Below, in pieces: positions 10,110 to 21,804 of a stretch of 64,000 nucleotides of DNA. Position 1 is the first letter of the stretch. Every line of letters starts with the position of its first letter. Under the pieces are notes generated by a model, which saw nothing but the letters and a program-made list of their open reading frames with translations, was not told where the DNA came from and did no database searches. The position numbers were made by a program, and so were the translations under genes. The stretch lies in the NCBI GenBank assembly GCA_030674185.1, contig JAPXFY010000013.1, forward strand, positions 47,444,464 to 47,508,463, read 5' to 3'. The DNA comes from Monoplex corrugatus. Taxonomy: Eukaryota; Mollusca; Gastropoda; Littorinimorpha; Ranellidae.

Positions 10110-10184
<75 letters not shown>
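10086..10184. repeat. (AC)n microsatellite
   Basis: An interrupted AC run, longest at about 10114-10184. Confidence 0.95.
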
Positions 10185-10186
<2 letters not shown>

Positions 10187-10486
10187 TTTTGTATTTGTAT
10201 TTTTACAATTTCTTTTTCGGTTACAATAAATCAATGTAAAATTCTAGCTGCTCTCTCGACAAGGACCATACTGCCATCTTTTCTTCTTTCGTTTATGTTT
10301 TTCTCCCGTCTCATGTACTTTTGTTTACCTGTGATATAGTACGAAAACTGATTTTGCTATTGGCAACTCTTCTGGTTCTTCCACATGTGCTGAGAGTGCA
10401 ATGCGCAAGGGATCTTAGTTTATTATCTCTTATGAAAATACAAAATACAGTTTTTCATCTTATACAAAAATACAAAAGACCGACAC

Positions 10487-10640
10487 CATCACCACCACTT
10501 ATAGTGGTTGGGGGGGAGGGGGGAGAATCCATGTCCACTCTGTGATTCAAACGCTGGACCTCAACTGTCCTAGGCTGGTGTGTGGGGTTTGGAATCTGGA
10601 ATTTGTTTTTCTTCTTTGGTTTGCTATTTACACAGTCACC
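10487..10640. repeat. Dispersed SINE-like fragment with G-rich block
   Basis: The block CACCACTTATAGTGG, then a G-rich run, then GTCCTAGG-type sequence recurs at 37692-37815 (CACCACTTAAAGTGG, poly-G, GTCCTAGG). The minus strand reads a B-box-like GTTTGAATC. I infer an old SINE family; the boundaries are soft. Confidence 0.45.
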
Positions 10641-10644
10641 ATCA

Positions 10645-11922
10645 GTTTCCAATAACCTTGTCTATTCCCTTCAGTCTGCTTACCGTTCTGGACATAGTAC
10701 CGAAACTGCTCTTCTCAAAATCTGCAACGACTTACTGACTACTCTCGACTCTAACAACGTATCACTTTTGACTCTCTTGGACCTATCTGCTGCCTTTGAC
10801 ACTATTGACCACTCTATCCTTCTCTCCCGTCTACATCACTCTTTTGGGCTCCATGATACTGTCTTGAACTGGTTTCATTCTTACATCACCAATCGTCTGC
10901 AAGTAGTTTCTGTCAATGGTCTTTCTTCTAATCCTTCCTGTCTGACTTACGGAGTGCCACAAGGATCTGTTCTGGGCCCCCTACTTTTCATTCTCTACAC
11001 CTACCCTGTCTCCTCTATTGTCCAAGAACACCTGCTTCAGCATCATTCTTTCTCGGATGACAATCAGCTGTATGTCTCTGGGCCTCTCCCTGACCTTCCC
11101 ATCATGATCCAGAAAACCCAATCTTGTGTAGCTGACCTGAAGGATTGGATGACTGAAAACAAACTGAAATTAAATGAAGAGAAATCCGAATTGATCTTGA
11201 TCACCCCACCCAAACTCCAAAATCACCCCTCTCTTCCAACCTCTGTCACACTTGTTGACTCATCTATCCCTCTCTCCCATTTTGCCCGTAACCTTGGTGT
11301 AGCTCTTGATCAAACCCTGTCCTTCCGCCAGCATGTGAGCAACGTCTGTCGGACTTGTTTTCTTGAACTCCGCCGAATTGCTTCTATCCGCCACCTCCTC
11401 TCAGAAGACACGACAAAGGCTCTTGTCTGTGCATTTGTTCTATCCCGTCTCGATTACTGTAATGCTCTTTTTTCTGGTTCCCCCTCTCATCTCATTAACA
11501 AACTTCAGAAAGTTCAAAATCATGCTGCCCGTCTCATCTTCCGCTCTTCAAAATTTAACCATGTTACGCCATTGCTCTGTTCTCTCCACTGGCTCCCTGT
11601 TCAGCAAAGAATATCCTACAAGATTGCCTGCCTCTGCTTCAAATCTATTGAGTCTTCCTGTCCTGAGTATCTCACCCATCTGTTACATCTCTACACGCCA
11701 TCTCGAGCTTTGCGGTCCTCATCTGATACCCGTCTCTATAGTATCCCTATAGTCCGCACTAAAAGGTTTGGGCAGCGTTCTTTTTCCTATCAAGCTCCAA
11801 CCATCTGGAATCAGTTACCTCGCTCTCTTAGATACTCACCCTCTCTGTCCACATTCAAACGCTCCCTCAAAACTTACCTGTTTCCCAAAACTGGTAATCT
11901 CTGCCCCCTTCCCCCCATGTAA
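10645..11922 (+). pseudogene. LINE reverse transcriptase, 5'-truncated but open
   Basis: An open frame runs to the TAA at 11920-11922. Similarity starts near YSLQSAYRSGHSTETALL, the standard opening of this RT family. Then come LDLSAAFDTIDHS (catalytic Asp), YGVPQGSVLGPLLF and the active site FSDD in place of the usual YADD/FADD, with both Asp kept. The C-terminal part (LDYCNALFSGSP, QNHAARLIF, TPLLCSLHWLPVQQRI) is typical of L2/Jockey-like elements. The upstream end of the frame (from 10582) reads through unrelated flank. It cannot transpose alone because the APE endonuclease is absent. Confidence 0.88.
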
Positions 11923-11981
11923 TGTAATGGTGACATTATAGTGTCTTAGTGTCAATGTGTCATTGTATTTGCATGTCATGC

Positions 11982-12013
<32 letters not shown>

Positions 12014-12145
12014 TGTGTGTGTGTGGGTGCTTCTGTGGGTGTGTGTGCTTGTGATTCTGGTTATATGTTTTGCCATTGTAAACGCCTAGGGCATTAATTT
12101 GATTAGGCGTACTAAATGTTCATAATAATAATAATAATAATAATA
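10645..12145 (+). mobile_element. 5'-truncated LINE (L2/CR1/Jockey group)
   Basis: The element contains the RT-to-end part of a LINE ORF, then a GT-rich 3' UTR, a 6-bp hairpin (CGCCTA 12083-12088 with TAGGCG 12104-12109) and an ATA/TAA repeat tail (12122-12145). A hairpin plus a short tandem repeat at the 3' end is a hallmark of L2/CR1-like LINEs. The endonuclease region is missing at the 5' side. Upstream of about 10645 the sequence is unrelated. Confidence 0.85.
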
Positions 12146-13755
12146 GTGATGAATGTGGCTTATTTTTTTCCAACTAGTGTTGACTGCCCTGTTGAGTCAC
12201 AGGACCCTGCTGCTCATAAATGGGTACATGCCATTCTCATCTAAATTAATATAAATGACCATGTAGAAATTTATGTTATACTACATGATACCATGCTTTG
12301 ACAGAAGGCACCAGCAGGTATCTCCTGACTTCAGCCCATGGAGTTTGTTCAAAAGGGTTCATCACGTTCTGATAATTCCATACTTGCTCTACCTGTATCT
12401 GCCAGCAATTATCTGGTAGACTCTAAGCCTACTCAGAACCCTTTCAAGAAGGGAATGGGACCAATCAAATACAGACACCAACAAAATGACTGGAGAATTA
12501 AAATGAGCAACAAACCAGCCAACTTTTATACTGCGAGACGGAACTGAACTTCATACATGGAATCTTGATCCACAGCTCTATCAAAAGAGCCAGCCGGCCC
12601 ATAGGTAAGTGCTTTTTATCACTGGGCCACCACTGCACCTATACACACACACACACCTACACACACACACACCTACGCACACATACAACACACACAGAAC
12701 TGGAGGTAGATGTTGAAAGGGTGGTGGGGACAAAGATGAAATAGGGTATTAAAACAGTGCAAACCTACAAAACAGAAACACACTACGGCTACATTCTGAA
12801 AGAAAGTAACTCAGTTATGAGGAGAAAAAAATCATATTAAACAAGATTTTTTTTAATACAAAACCAACCCACAGATTAACATAGAGGGGAAGACAAAGAC
12901 TGTTTGAATGAGTGACTATAAATACAGAGCGTGTACGAGTGTGTGTAAACATGCGCGTGTGTGTGTGTGCATGTGACCACACACATGTGTGTAAGGCAGG
13001 TGTCTTGAGTATGGAGGCCAAGAATACAATATGCGAATTAATGCACAAATGTAGATGCATGTGATTCCCTTACACTTTTCTTGCTCACTTCTAATGTTGA
13101 ACTTGAGACCAATAATTTTAACTCTATAAAGTAAAACTGCCCATTCCTAAATTCCAATATGACCTAGCATACGTCTAACATTTTCCAATGATGATGTCTC
13201 CTATATTCATGAGGTTTTTCACCTGAATGTTCAGTTAATTTCCCACTGATTGGTCTCCACATCATCTCCTCCAGGTGCTTTCCAAATTAATTCTACATCA
13301 AAACATCTTGCACCAAACCAATGTCAAGACTTCACCCAATTTTGAATATCTTCTCTGTGTGTGGCATTCCCTATTCCAAATTTCCCCCAAAACATACAGT
13401 ATCCCTGTTCTAAACCGCCATGTGTGGCACCATACTAAGTGTAGTGTCATCTTCCCACGCTAGCTCACTCAGCTGAACGCACTACAGAAGTCAACTACCA
13501 TGACAACAATTCATGCGGACGAACTGAATACAAAAAAATAATTGTATCTGTAATGGAAGAAGGAATGCTTGAAATACTTGAACATTCTGCTAAGATGGAA
13601 ATCAATCTAATGACTTTAAATATCTCTAAGAAATATACTAGCACAATACTTTTACTAAGCATGCCTTGGGTCACTTAGCATTTTTCACTAAATACCATGT
13701 ATGTGCTGTCTATCCTACTTCTTCCTAACTATGAACTTTTTTTACCTTGCCTCTG
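12146..13755. other. Non-coding with short repeats
   Basis: No gene is seen. It holds a possible minus-strand tRNA-derived SINE near 12535-12640, scattered ACAC blocks at 12643-12695 and a small GT/CA cluster near 12930-12990. Confidence 0.5.
12535..12640 (-). repeat. Possible tRNA-derived SINE fragment
   Basis: The minus strand reads TGGTGGCCCAGTGATAAAAA (A-box-like), then TGGCTCTTTTGATAGAGC and GAAGTTCAGTTCC (B-box-like). The spacing is longer than in a normal tRNA, so this is a decayed or composite SINE head rather than a tRNA gene. Confidence 0.35.
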
Positions 13756-13756
13756 A

Positions 13757-13883
<127 letters not shown>

Positions 13884-14235
13884 TGAATATGCATGTTTGT
13901 GCAAGTCTAGAAGCGTGTTATGTGCATATATGTGTACGATAGGAGTATGGACACTGTTTTCAGAGAAAGGTGTTATTGTTAGGAGTTTGATTTATAAGAC
14001 CACATTTCAGACGGCTCTCAATCACTGACAGTCAGATACAGATGAAAACAGAGTATGGTAACAACAAAAGTCTATCAGAGATACACAGCATAATACAGTT
14101 GTGAAACCCAGTTATGTGGAAGGGTCACACAGAGAACATGTGCAAGTGAACCACAACATAATACCACTTACAATGCCCCATCTCAAAAGCCACTCAAACT
14201 CAAAATGAAAGACCACATCAAACAATACACATTTT

Positions 14236-14562
14236 GCATACACCCTCTAAACAGGCACTTCAACTTCAGAGAAAAGGCACTAGAAAAAAAACCCATCTCA
14301 AAGACACCACACTTTACGTACACACATACTTCCTCTCAAAAAGCACTTCAAGCTTTAAAAAAACACAAAAAAAACCCATCTCAAAGACACCACACTTTAC
14401 GTACACACATGCTTCCTCTCAAAAAGCACTTCAGCTTTAAAAAAAATAAAAAAACCCATCGCAAAGACACCACACTTTACGTACACACATACTTCCTCTC
14501 AAAATGCACTTCAAGCTTTAAAAAAAACCCAAAAAAACCCCAACTCAAACAAAACAAATAAA
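14236..14562. repeat. Minisatellite, period about 82 bp, three to four copies
   Basis: The segment CCCATCTCAAAGACACCACA recurs near 14291, 14375 and 14456 (GCAAAG in the last), followed each time by CTTCCTCTCAAAAAGCACTT-type sequence. A more diverged unit precedes it from about 14236. Unit lengths differ by a few bases because of A-runs. Confidence 0.85.
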
Positions 14563-14839
14563 TGGCAGCCCCTGAATTTCATGCTGACATTTGTCAGCTT
14601 TCTGTCGCATAAACTGTTCTCGGAAAGTTCCATAAAGATAGTATGGTTATGCTGCAGTTCACTTGCACAGTTCTAACAAGCTGCTATCTTTCTACAACAT
14701 CCCCTATGTCTCTTTCCATAACATGTTTTGTTATACAAAGAATAGGATTCACCATTGTCACAATATCAACTATATGAATATGAGTATGCTTGAATGATAT
14801 AAGGCTTTTGAACTTCAAAAGATAGTGCTTCCCTCCAGC

Positions 14840-14842
<3 letters not shown>

Positions 14843-14928
<86 letters not shown>

Positions 14929-14986
14929 GTGTTGTGTTGTGTTGTGTTGTGTTGTGTTGTGTGTGTGGTGTGGTGTGGTGTGGTGT

Positions 14987-15024
<38 letters not shown>

Positions 15025-15028
15025 TGTT
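14843..15028. repeat. (GT)n with TGTTG and GGTGT pentamer blocks
   Basis: A long GT run passes into about six GTTGT pentamers, then about five GGTGT pentamers, then back to GT. The pattern suggests slippage expansion of two point-mutated units. Confidence 0.95.
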
Positions 15029-15555
15029 TAAATCCAAGAAAATAGCTGTTAGAAGTAATAATGAATGAACGTTTTTCTTCTGTAATCCTCTTTACTTGCT
15101 TTGCGCATCCTTTTTCATTTCTTCAAAAACGTTACACTTTTTCTTTTTTCATCTTCCCTAAAAACATTCCTCCTGAAAAATAAGACGTCAGCAATTCAGC
15201 AAATTTGGAAAATAAGATTGCTTGCTTCTTTTATGGAACATTAAATCAGCAATACTATTATAAAATCTCATAAGTTGTTTTTCAAATAATGAACAGGGAA
15301 AATTAATTTGCCTAATTTGATTTTGCGCTGATTACAAAACTATCAATACACGGAGTTTAACCTCTCTTTATTTCAAGTTTTATATGTTTGCTTGTTTGTT
15401 TTTCCTTCTGGTACAGCTTGTACAATAATATACTCGTAGAAATGTCAGCAGAAGAGCACAGGGAATACTGGAGAAAGATTTCAGCATTTCAGTTACTGCC
15501 AAACCAGGGGAAAACTATCCCAACAGTCCCATTAAAATTGCACGCCAACACTCAC

Positions 15556-15645
15556 CCTGGGCTGAGCTGGATGTCTGTCGCGGTTGGAGACTCCAGAGTC
15601 TCTCTGGGGCGAAACTGCATCTTGCACAACTGAAACTGGTGTTGA
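15556..15645 (-). CDS. CSNK1G: Casein kinase I gamma, exon H (start of C-terminal tail)
   Basis: This 90-bp minus-strand exon is flanked by TTTTTTTCAG and by the donor GTGAGT. It encodes 30 codons in phase 0: STPVSVVQDAVSP, then QRDSG, SNRDRHP and AQPR. It aligns with the tail of vertebrate CK1 gamma just after the kinase domain (a TPV motif, then a basic HRD-type stretch). It joins exon G, whose last codons are GRQV. The splice sites, phase and similarity agree. The exon is separated from exon G by a 6.0-kb intron filled largely by a 54-bp minisatellite. Further C-terminal exons, including the expected cysteine-rich lipidation tail, were not found in the 15.5 kb to the left. Confidence 0.82.
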
Positions 15646-15739
15646 CTGAAAAAAACAAATACGCTAGAGCTCCAACGGTCAAGCAAAAACAAAACAAACA
15701 AAAAAACAAAACAAAAAAAGTATAAATATGAAGATACTT

Positions 15740-18350
15740 AGCCACCTAAATAATCTGTCTGTGACTGACATTTTTTGTGTATTATCACCTCCTATTCAAT
15801 CACCTAAATAATCTATGACTGACAGTTTTTGTGTACTATCATCTCCTATTATATCACCTAAATACTCTGTGACTGACAGTTTTTGTGTACTATCACCTCC
15901 TATTACATCACCTAAATAATCTGTAACTGACATTTTTTGTGTACTATCACCTCCTATTACATCACCTAAATAATCTATGACTGACAGGTTTTGTGTACTA
16001 TCATCTCCTATTACATCACCTAAATACTCTGTGACTGACAGTTTTTGTGTACTATCACCTCCTATTACATCACCTAAATAATCTGTAACTGACAGTTTTT
16101 GTGTAATATCACCAGCTATTCAATCGCCTAAATGATCTGTGACTGACAGTTTTTGTGTACTATCACCTCCTATTACATCACCTAAATAATCTAAGACTGA
16201 CAGGTTTTGTGTACTATCACCTCCTATTACATCACCTAAATACTCTGTGACTGACAGTTTTTGTGTACTATCACCTCCTATTACATCACCTAAATACTCT
16301 GTGACTGACAGGTTTTGTGTACTATCACCTCCTATTACATCACCTAAATAATCTGTGACTGACAGTTTTTGTGTACTATCACCTCCTATTACATCACCTA
16401 AATAATCTGTGACTGACAGTTTTTGTGTACTATCACCTCCTATTACATCACCTAAATACTCTGTGACTGACAGGTTTTGTGTACTATCACCTCCTATTAC
16501 ATCACCTAAATAATCTGTGACTGACAGTTTTTGTGTACTATCACCTCCTATTACATCACCTAAATAATCTGTGACTGACAGGTTTTGTGTACTATCACCT
16601 CCTATTACATCACCTAAATACTCTGTGACTGACAGGTTTTGTGTGCTATCACCTCCTATTACATCACCTAAATACTCTGTGACTGACAGGTTTTGTGTAC
16701 TATCACCTCCTATTACATCACCTAAATAATCTATGACTGACAGTTTTTGTGTACTATCATCTCCTATTACATCACCTAAATACTCTGTGACTGACAGTTT
16801 TTGTGTACTATCACCTCCTATTACATCACCTAAATAATCTGTAACTGACATTTTTTGTGTACTATCACCTCCTATTACATCACCTAAATAATCTATGACT
16901 GACAGGTTTTGTGTACTATCATCTCCTATTACATCACCTAAATACTCTGTGACTGACAGTTTTTGTGTACTATCACCTCCTATTACATCACCTAAATAAT
17001 CTGTAAATGACAGTTTTTGTGTAATATCACCAGCTATTCAATCGCCTAAATGATCTGTGACTGACAGTTTTTGTGTACTATCACCTCCTATTACATCACC
17101 TAAATAATCTATGACTGACAGGTTTTGTGTACTATCACCTCCTATTACATCACCTAAATACTCTGTGACTGACAGTTTTTGTGTACTATCACCTCCTATT
17201 ACATCACCTAAATACTCTGTGACTGACAGGTTTTGTGTACTATCACCTCCTATTACATCACCTAAATACTCTGTGACTGACAGTTTTTGTGTACTATCAC
17301 CTCCTATTACATCACCTAAATAATCTGTGACTGACAGTTTTTGTGTACTATCACCTCCTATTACATCACCTAAATACTCTGTGACTGACAGGTTTTGTGT
17401 ACTATCCCTCCTATTACATCACCTAAATAATCTGTGACTGACAGTTTTTGTGTACTATCACCTCCTATTACATCACCTAAATAATCTGTGACTGACAGGT
17501 TTTGCGTACTATCATCTCCTATTACATCACCTAAATACTCTGTGACTGACAGGTTTTGTGTACTATCATCTCCTATTACATCACCTAAATACTCTGTGAC
17601 TGACAGGTTTTGTGTACTATCATCTCCTATTACATCACCTAAATAATCTCTGACTGACAGGTTTTGTGTACTATCATCTCCTATTACATCACCAAAATAC
17701 TCTGTGACTGACAGGTTTTGTGTGCTATCACCAGGTATTCAATCACCTAAATAATCTGTGACTGACAGTTTTTGTGTACTATCACCTCCTATTACATCAC
17801 CTAAATAATCTGTGACTGACAGTTTTTGTGTACTATCACCTCCTATTACATCACCTAAATATTCTGTGACTGACAGGTTTTGTGTACTATCACCTCCTAT
17901 TACATCACCTAAATAATCTGTGACTGACAGTTTTTGTGTACTATCACCTCCTATTACATCACCTAAATAATCTGTGACTGACAGGTTTTGTGTACTATCA
18001 CCTCCTATTACATCACCTAAATATTCTGTGACTGACAGTTTTTGTGTACTATCACCTCCTATTACATCACCTAAATAATCTGTGACTGACAGGTTTTGTG
18101 TACTATCACCTTCTATTACATCACCTAAATAATCTATGACTGACAGTTTTTGTGTACTATCACCTCCTATTACATCACCTAAATATTCTGTGACTGACAG
18201 GTTTTGTGTACTATCACCTCCTATTACATCACCTAAATATTCTGTGACTGACAGGTTTTGTGTACTATCACCTCCTATTACATCACCTAAATATTCTGTG
18301 ACTGACAGGTTTTGTGTACTATCACCTCCTATTACATCACCTAAATAATC
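15740..18350. repeat. 54-bp minisatellite array, main block
   Basis: About 48 head-to-tail copies of a 54-bp unit, TCTGTGACTGACAGTTTTTG followed by TGTACTATCACCTCCTATTA and CATCACCTAAATAA. Variable positions include G/T after ACAG, ATAATC versus ATACTC, and CACCTCC versus CATCTCC. Because 54 is a multiple of 3, every unit repeats the same reading frame. The minus strand reads SVTDYLGDVIGGDSTQKL per unit and stays open from 16851 to 16120. Segments near 15810-16150 and 16728-17068 share the same rare variants at a 918-bp (17-unit) offset, indicating a higher-order duplication. A 1-bp deletion near 17406 breaks the frame. Confidence 0.97.
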
Positions 18351-18974
18351 TTGTGTACTATCACCTCCTATTCAATCACCTAAATAATCTATGACTGACA
18401 GTTTTGGTGTGCTATCACCTCCTATTACATCACCTAAATAATCTTGTGTACTATCACCTCCTATTCAATCACCTAAATAATCTGTGACTGACAGGTTTTG
18501 AGTGCTATCACCTAAATAATCTGTGACTGACAGGTTTTGAGTACTATCACTTTTTCAATCACCTAAATAATCTTGTGTACTATCACCTCCTATTCAATCA
18601 CCTAAATAATCTGTGACTGACAGGTTTTGAGTACTATCATCTTTTCATTCACCTAAATAATCTTGTGTACTATCACCTCCTATTCAATCACCTAAATAAT
18701 CTATGACTGACAGTTTTGGTGTGCTATCACCTCCTATTACATCACCTAAATAATCTTGTGTACTATCACCTCCTATTCAATCACCTAAATAATCTGTGAC
18801 TGACAGGTTTTGAGTGCTATCACCTAAATAATCTGTGACTGACAGGTTTTGAGTACTATCACTTTTTCAATCACCTAAATAATCTTGTGTACTATCACCT
18901 CCTATTCAATCACCTAAATAATCTGTGACTGACAGGTTTTGAGTACTATCATCTTTTCATTCACCTAAATAATC
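18351..18974. repeat. Higher-order repeat, two 312-bp units of deleted monomers
   Basis: From 18351 the array changes to a mix of shortened monomers (for example a 39-bp unit TCTTGTGTACTATCACCTCC ending CACCTAAATAA) and variants with GGTTTTGAGT. The block 18351-18662 is repeated at 18663-18974 at an exact 312-bp offset. Confidence 0.9.
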
Positions 18975-19345
18975 TTGTGTACTATCACCTCCTATTCAAT
19001 CACTTAAATAATCTGTGACTGACAGGTTTTGAGTACTATCACCTTTTCATTCACCTAAATAATCTTGTGTACTATCACCTCCTATTCAATCACCTAAATA
19101 ATCTTGTGTACTATCACCTCCTATTCAATCACCTAAATAATCTTGTGTACTATCACCTCCTATTCAATCACCTAAATAATCTTGTGTACTATCACCTCCT
19201 ATTCAATCACCTAAATAATCTGTGACTGACAAGTTTTGAGTACTATCACCTTTTCAATCACCTAAATAATCTTGTGTACTATCACCTCCAACTCAACAAC
19301 CTAAACAATCTGTGACTGACAGTTTTTGAGTACTGATAACAATTC
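18975..19345. repeat. Decaying end of the minisatellite array
   Basis: Short 39-bp monomers repeat four or more times near 19060-19210, then degenerate copies with substitutions (CTCCAACTCAACAACC) lead out of the array. Confidence 0.9.
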
Positions 19346-19389
19346 AATCCTTTCAGGGATCAAACATCCATTAGCTTCCTGCATTAGGA

Positions 19390-19905
19390 GCCACAAAAGT
19401 GAAGCAAAATGTAATCTTTTATTCCCTCACCCTTTGCATTACCTGTAGGCCCTAACCCTTTCATTCCCTCACCTTATCAGACATCAACTTGCATTATCAG
19501 CTGTAAAAGCAAAGCAAAATGTAACCCTTTCATTCCCTCACCAATCCACCAAATTCCTGCATTTTTAGTCACAAAAGGAAAGCAAAATGTAACCCTTTCA
19601 TTCCCTCACCAATCCACCAAATTCCTGCATTTTTAGTCACAAAAGGAAAGCAAAATGTAACCCTTTCATTCCCTCACCAATCCACCAAATTCCTGCATTT
19701 TCAGTCACAAAAGGAAAGCAAAATGTAACCCTTTCATTCCCTGACTCTATCCATAACTTCCCTGCATTAGCAGCCGTAAAATATGACTCTATCCATAACT
19801 TCCCTGCATTAGCAGCCGTAAAAGCAAAGCAAAATCTGACCTTCCATTCCCTCACTCATCTTTCAGCTCCGTGTATTATGAGCCGTTAAAGCAACCCTTC
19901 CCTCA
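19390..19905. repeat. 68-bp tandem repeat related to the TTAA palindromic MITEs
   Basis: The unit AGTCACAAAAGGAAAGCAAA followed by ATGTAACCCTTTCATTCCCT and CACCAATCCACCAAATTCCT recurs near 19567, 19635 and 19703, with diverged copies on both sides. AACCCTTT-CCCTCACC-TCCACC-TTCCTGCA matches one arm of the palindromic MITEs at 36168 and 49233. It therefore appears to be a half-element that was amplified in tandem. Confidence 0.75.
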
Positions 19906-21655
19906 CCCTTTACACCAGCTTCCTGCAACAATCTGCAGTAGACCCAAAACGAAATATAATAACATTTTCCTCATCAGCCAAGCAGTTACTGAGTTAGTGA
20001 TGAGGTGTTAAAGGCCTCGATTTCTCTCAAGATAAAACATTCTCAAAGCAGTGCTCATCTCCTCTCCCCTGATGCTTTATCTTATCAATCTCTACAGAAA
20101 GGAACAGAACCCATTTTCAGCTGGGTGGACTTGGGATGAGGTGGTTGTTTGCAAGCCACAGTACGAATCTAGTCACTTATCTATCTGATAACTGTTCTTG
20201 ATCATCTTCACCTTGTTTTCAGAAGCCCATATACTCTATTTCCCCACATTATGCTTGTACCGATGACATTTCAACCCATCACAAATCTCTTCAATCTTTG
20301 ATTTCCTAACCCTACCACCAGCTGTGGAAGCCGGTGGATAGGGTAAGGGAGTCATGACAGCCTCCTGCTATTCCAATATTCTAAGCACACACACAGAAAC
20401 ACACAATCATCACAAACCATCTATTTTATCAGGTTCGCAAAAGTTGTACCCTATCCTGCCACACTTGCACACAAAGACACTGCCAATCCTGTTAAACTTC
20501 CAGTTCGGGTATTCTATCTTAGAATTCCTCAAGAACACATACTTTTTCCAACTCTTTCTAAAATACTTCTGATATCCACAAAAGAGGCAAATCAATCTGC
20601 CTGCAGTTATGTTTGACATGGACAGGATTTTTCAGCTGGGAGAGGGGGTCACGAACAAAAGTTTTCTGCATGAAATTCAGCTCTACCTATAAACAGCATA
20701 TCCCCGCCCCCTCCCCATTCCTATATTTTTGATTAACTGTAAACATAGGTTTCTCTTCAGAATTCGCCCTGGAACAACTTTTTTGTTGCCATGGGATCTA
20801 TATAACATGTACTACGCTCATGCAGCAAACAGGGCCTTCATTTATTGTTTCATTTAAAAAAGACTATCACCCACTCAAGGTCTAGCAGTTTAGAAAGAAA
20901 AATCTGACCAGTAGGTATCAATCCTTTACATTTTCAGACCCCCTGCTTCCTAAGAAAGTGTTTTTAAAACTATTTTTTATGTTTAAAGCTCAGATGATCG
21001 CACAGACTTTTCAGGGCTATAACCATCTCAAATACAGAATACCTCATTGGCCCGACCAAAAATAGAATACCTCATTGGCCCGACCAAAAAACAAACAAAC
21101 AAACAAACAAATCGGAAAGAAAATAAAGTACACATATCAATGCATTCGTTTATATAATCTATGGCTAAGCCTTGGCATTGGCCATTCCACTGAATTTATC
21201 ACCATGGGAGCTAAAAAATAAACCAACCTGAATACAAATACTTAACATAACTTAGTAAGTTCATTAAAAAACAAGTATATAAACTGACCTAAATTACCTA
21301 AAAACTGTTTCTGCACATCACATTTACTCAGAACCAAAAATGCAATTTACACATTACTCAATTATCAATCTTCATAGAAAGTACATAGTCTTTATAGAAT
21401 ACATACAGGTAAATGGACCAGAAAGGCAGGAAATGATACAGAGATGACAGAAAGCAAAGGAGCAAGACAAAAACAATGAGTAAGACAGAAAAGAAGAAAT
21501 ATCTAGCCCAGAATTTCCAGAAAGTGGGACACTACTGATACTGAAAGAGCCCCCAGCATCCCCACAGGAGATACTGGGCCATACATCCAAACTGATAAGT
21601 CTTTGTGCAAGAACTAGAACCTAATACACAAGAATCAGACAGAAGAGGCACTCAC

Positions 21656-21804
21656 CACCTGTCTGCCCACCCAGTCAAAGTGCCAGTCACACTCGTAGTT
21701 CATTTTGTCCATCAGATCCGTGAACAGTTTGCGAAGATACTCATAGTCTGGCGTCTCGAAAAAGTCCAACCTCCGTACATATCTCAGGTATGTCGCCAGC
21801 TCCT
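21656..21804 (-). CDS. CSNK1G: Casein kinase I gamma, exon G (end of kinase domain)
   Basis: This 149-bp exon completes a split Glu codon and then encodes [46 protein letters not shown]. It corresponds to the last helices of the CK1 kinase fold. The acceptor is CAACAG. The donor could be CAG-GTGGTG (exon end 21659) or GTG-GTGAGT (exon end 21656). I prefer the latter, which fits the donor consensus better and gives the same length as vertebrate CK1 gamma when joined to exon H. Confidence 0.93.

Larger units (their letters stand above)
15646..21655 (-). other. CSNK1G: CSNK1G intron G-H with minisatellite
   Basis: This 6010-bp intron contains the 54-bp array, a 68-bp tandem block (19.4-19.9 kb) and unremarkable AT-rich sequence from about 19.9 to 21.65 kb. 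That last part includes a short duplication of AATACCTCATTGGCCCGACC near 21039-21090. Confidence 0.8.

Noticed and set aside
9232..10239. Long His-Thr, Cys-Val and Ser-Leu open frames
   Set aside because: All are translations of AC, GT and AG microsatellites; the same applies at about 13.8, 14.9, 32.7, 37.2, 40.1, 51.6, 55.8 and 60.3 kb.
12338..12547. A 69-codon plus-strand open frame
   Set aside because: There is no family similarity. The region shows a SINE-like resemblance immediately after it, and the frame is short enough to be chance.
16120..16851. A 243-codon minus-strand open frame of perfect 18-residue repeats
   Set aside because: It lies wholly inside the 54-bp minisatellite, whose unit length is a multiple of 3. 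There is no splice-site or start context, and indels elsewhere in the array break the frame. It is treated as a by-product of the repeat.
15740..19345. Regular repeat array resembling CRISPR
   Set aside because: The units are contiguous and nearly identical with no unique spacers, and the genome is a eukaryote.
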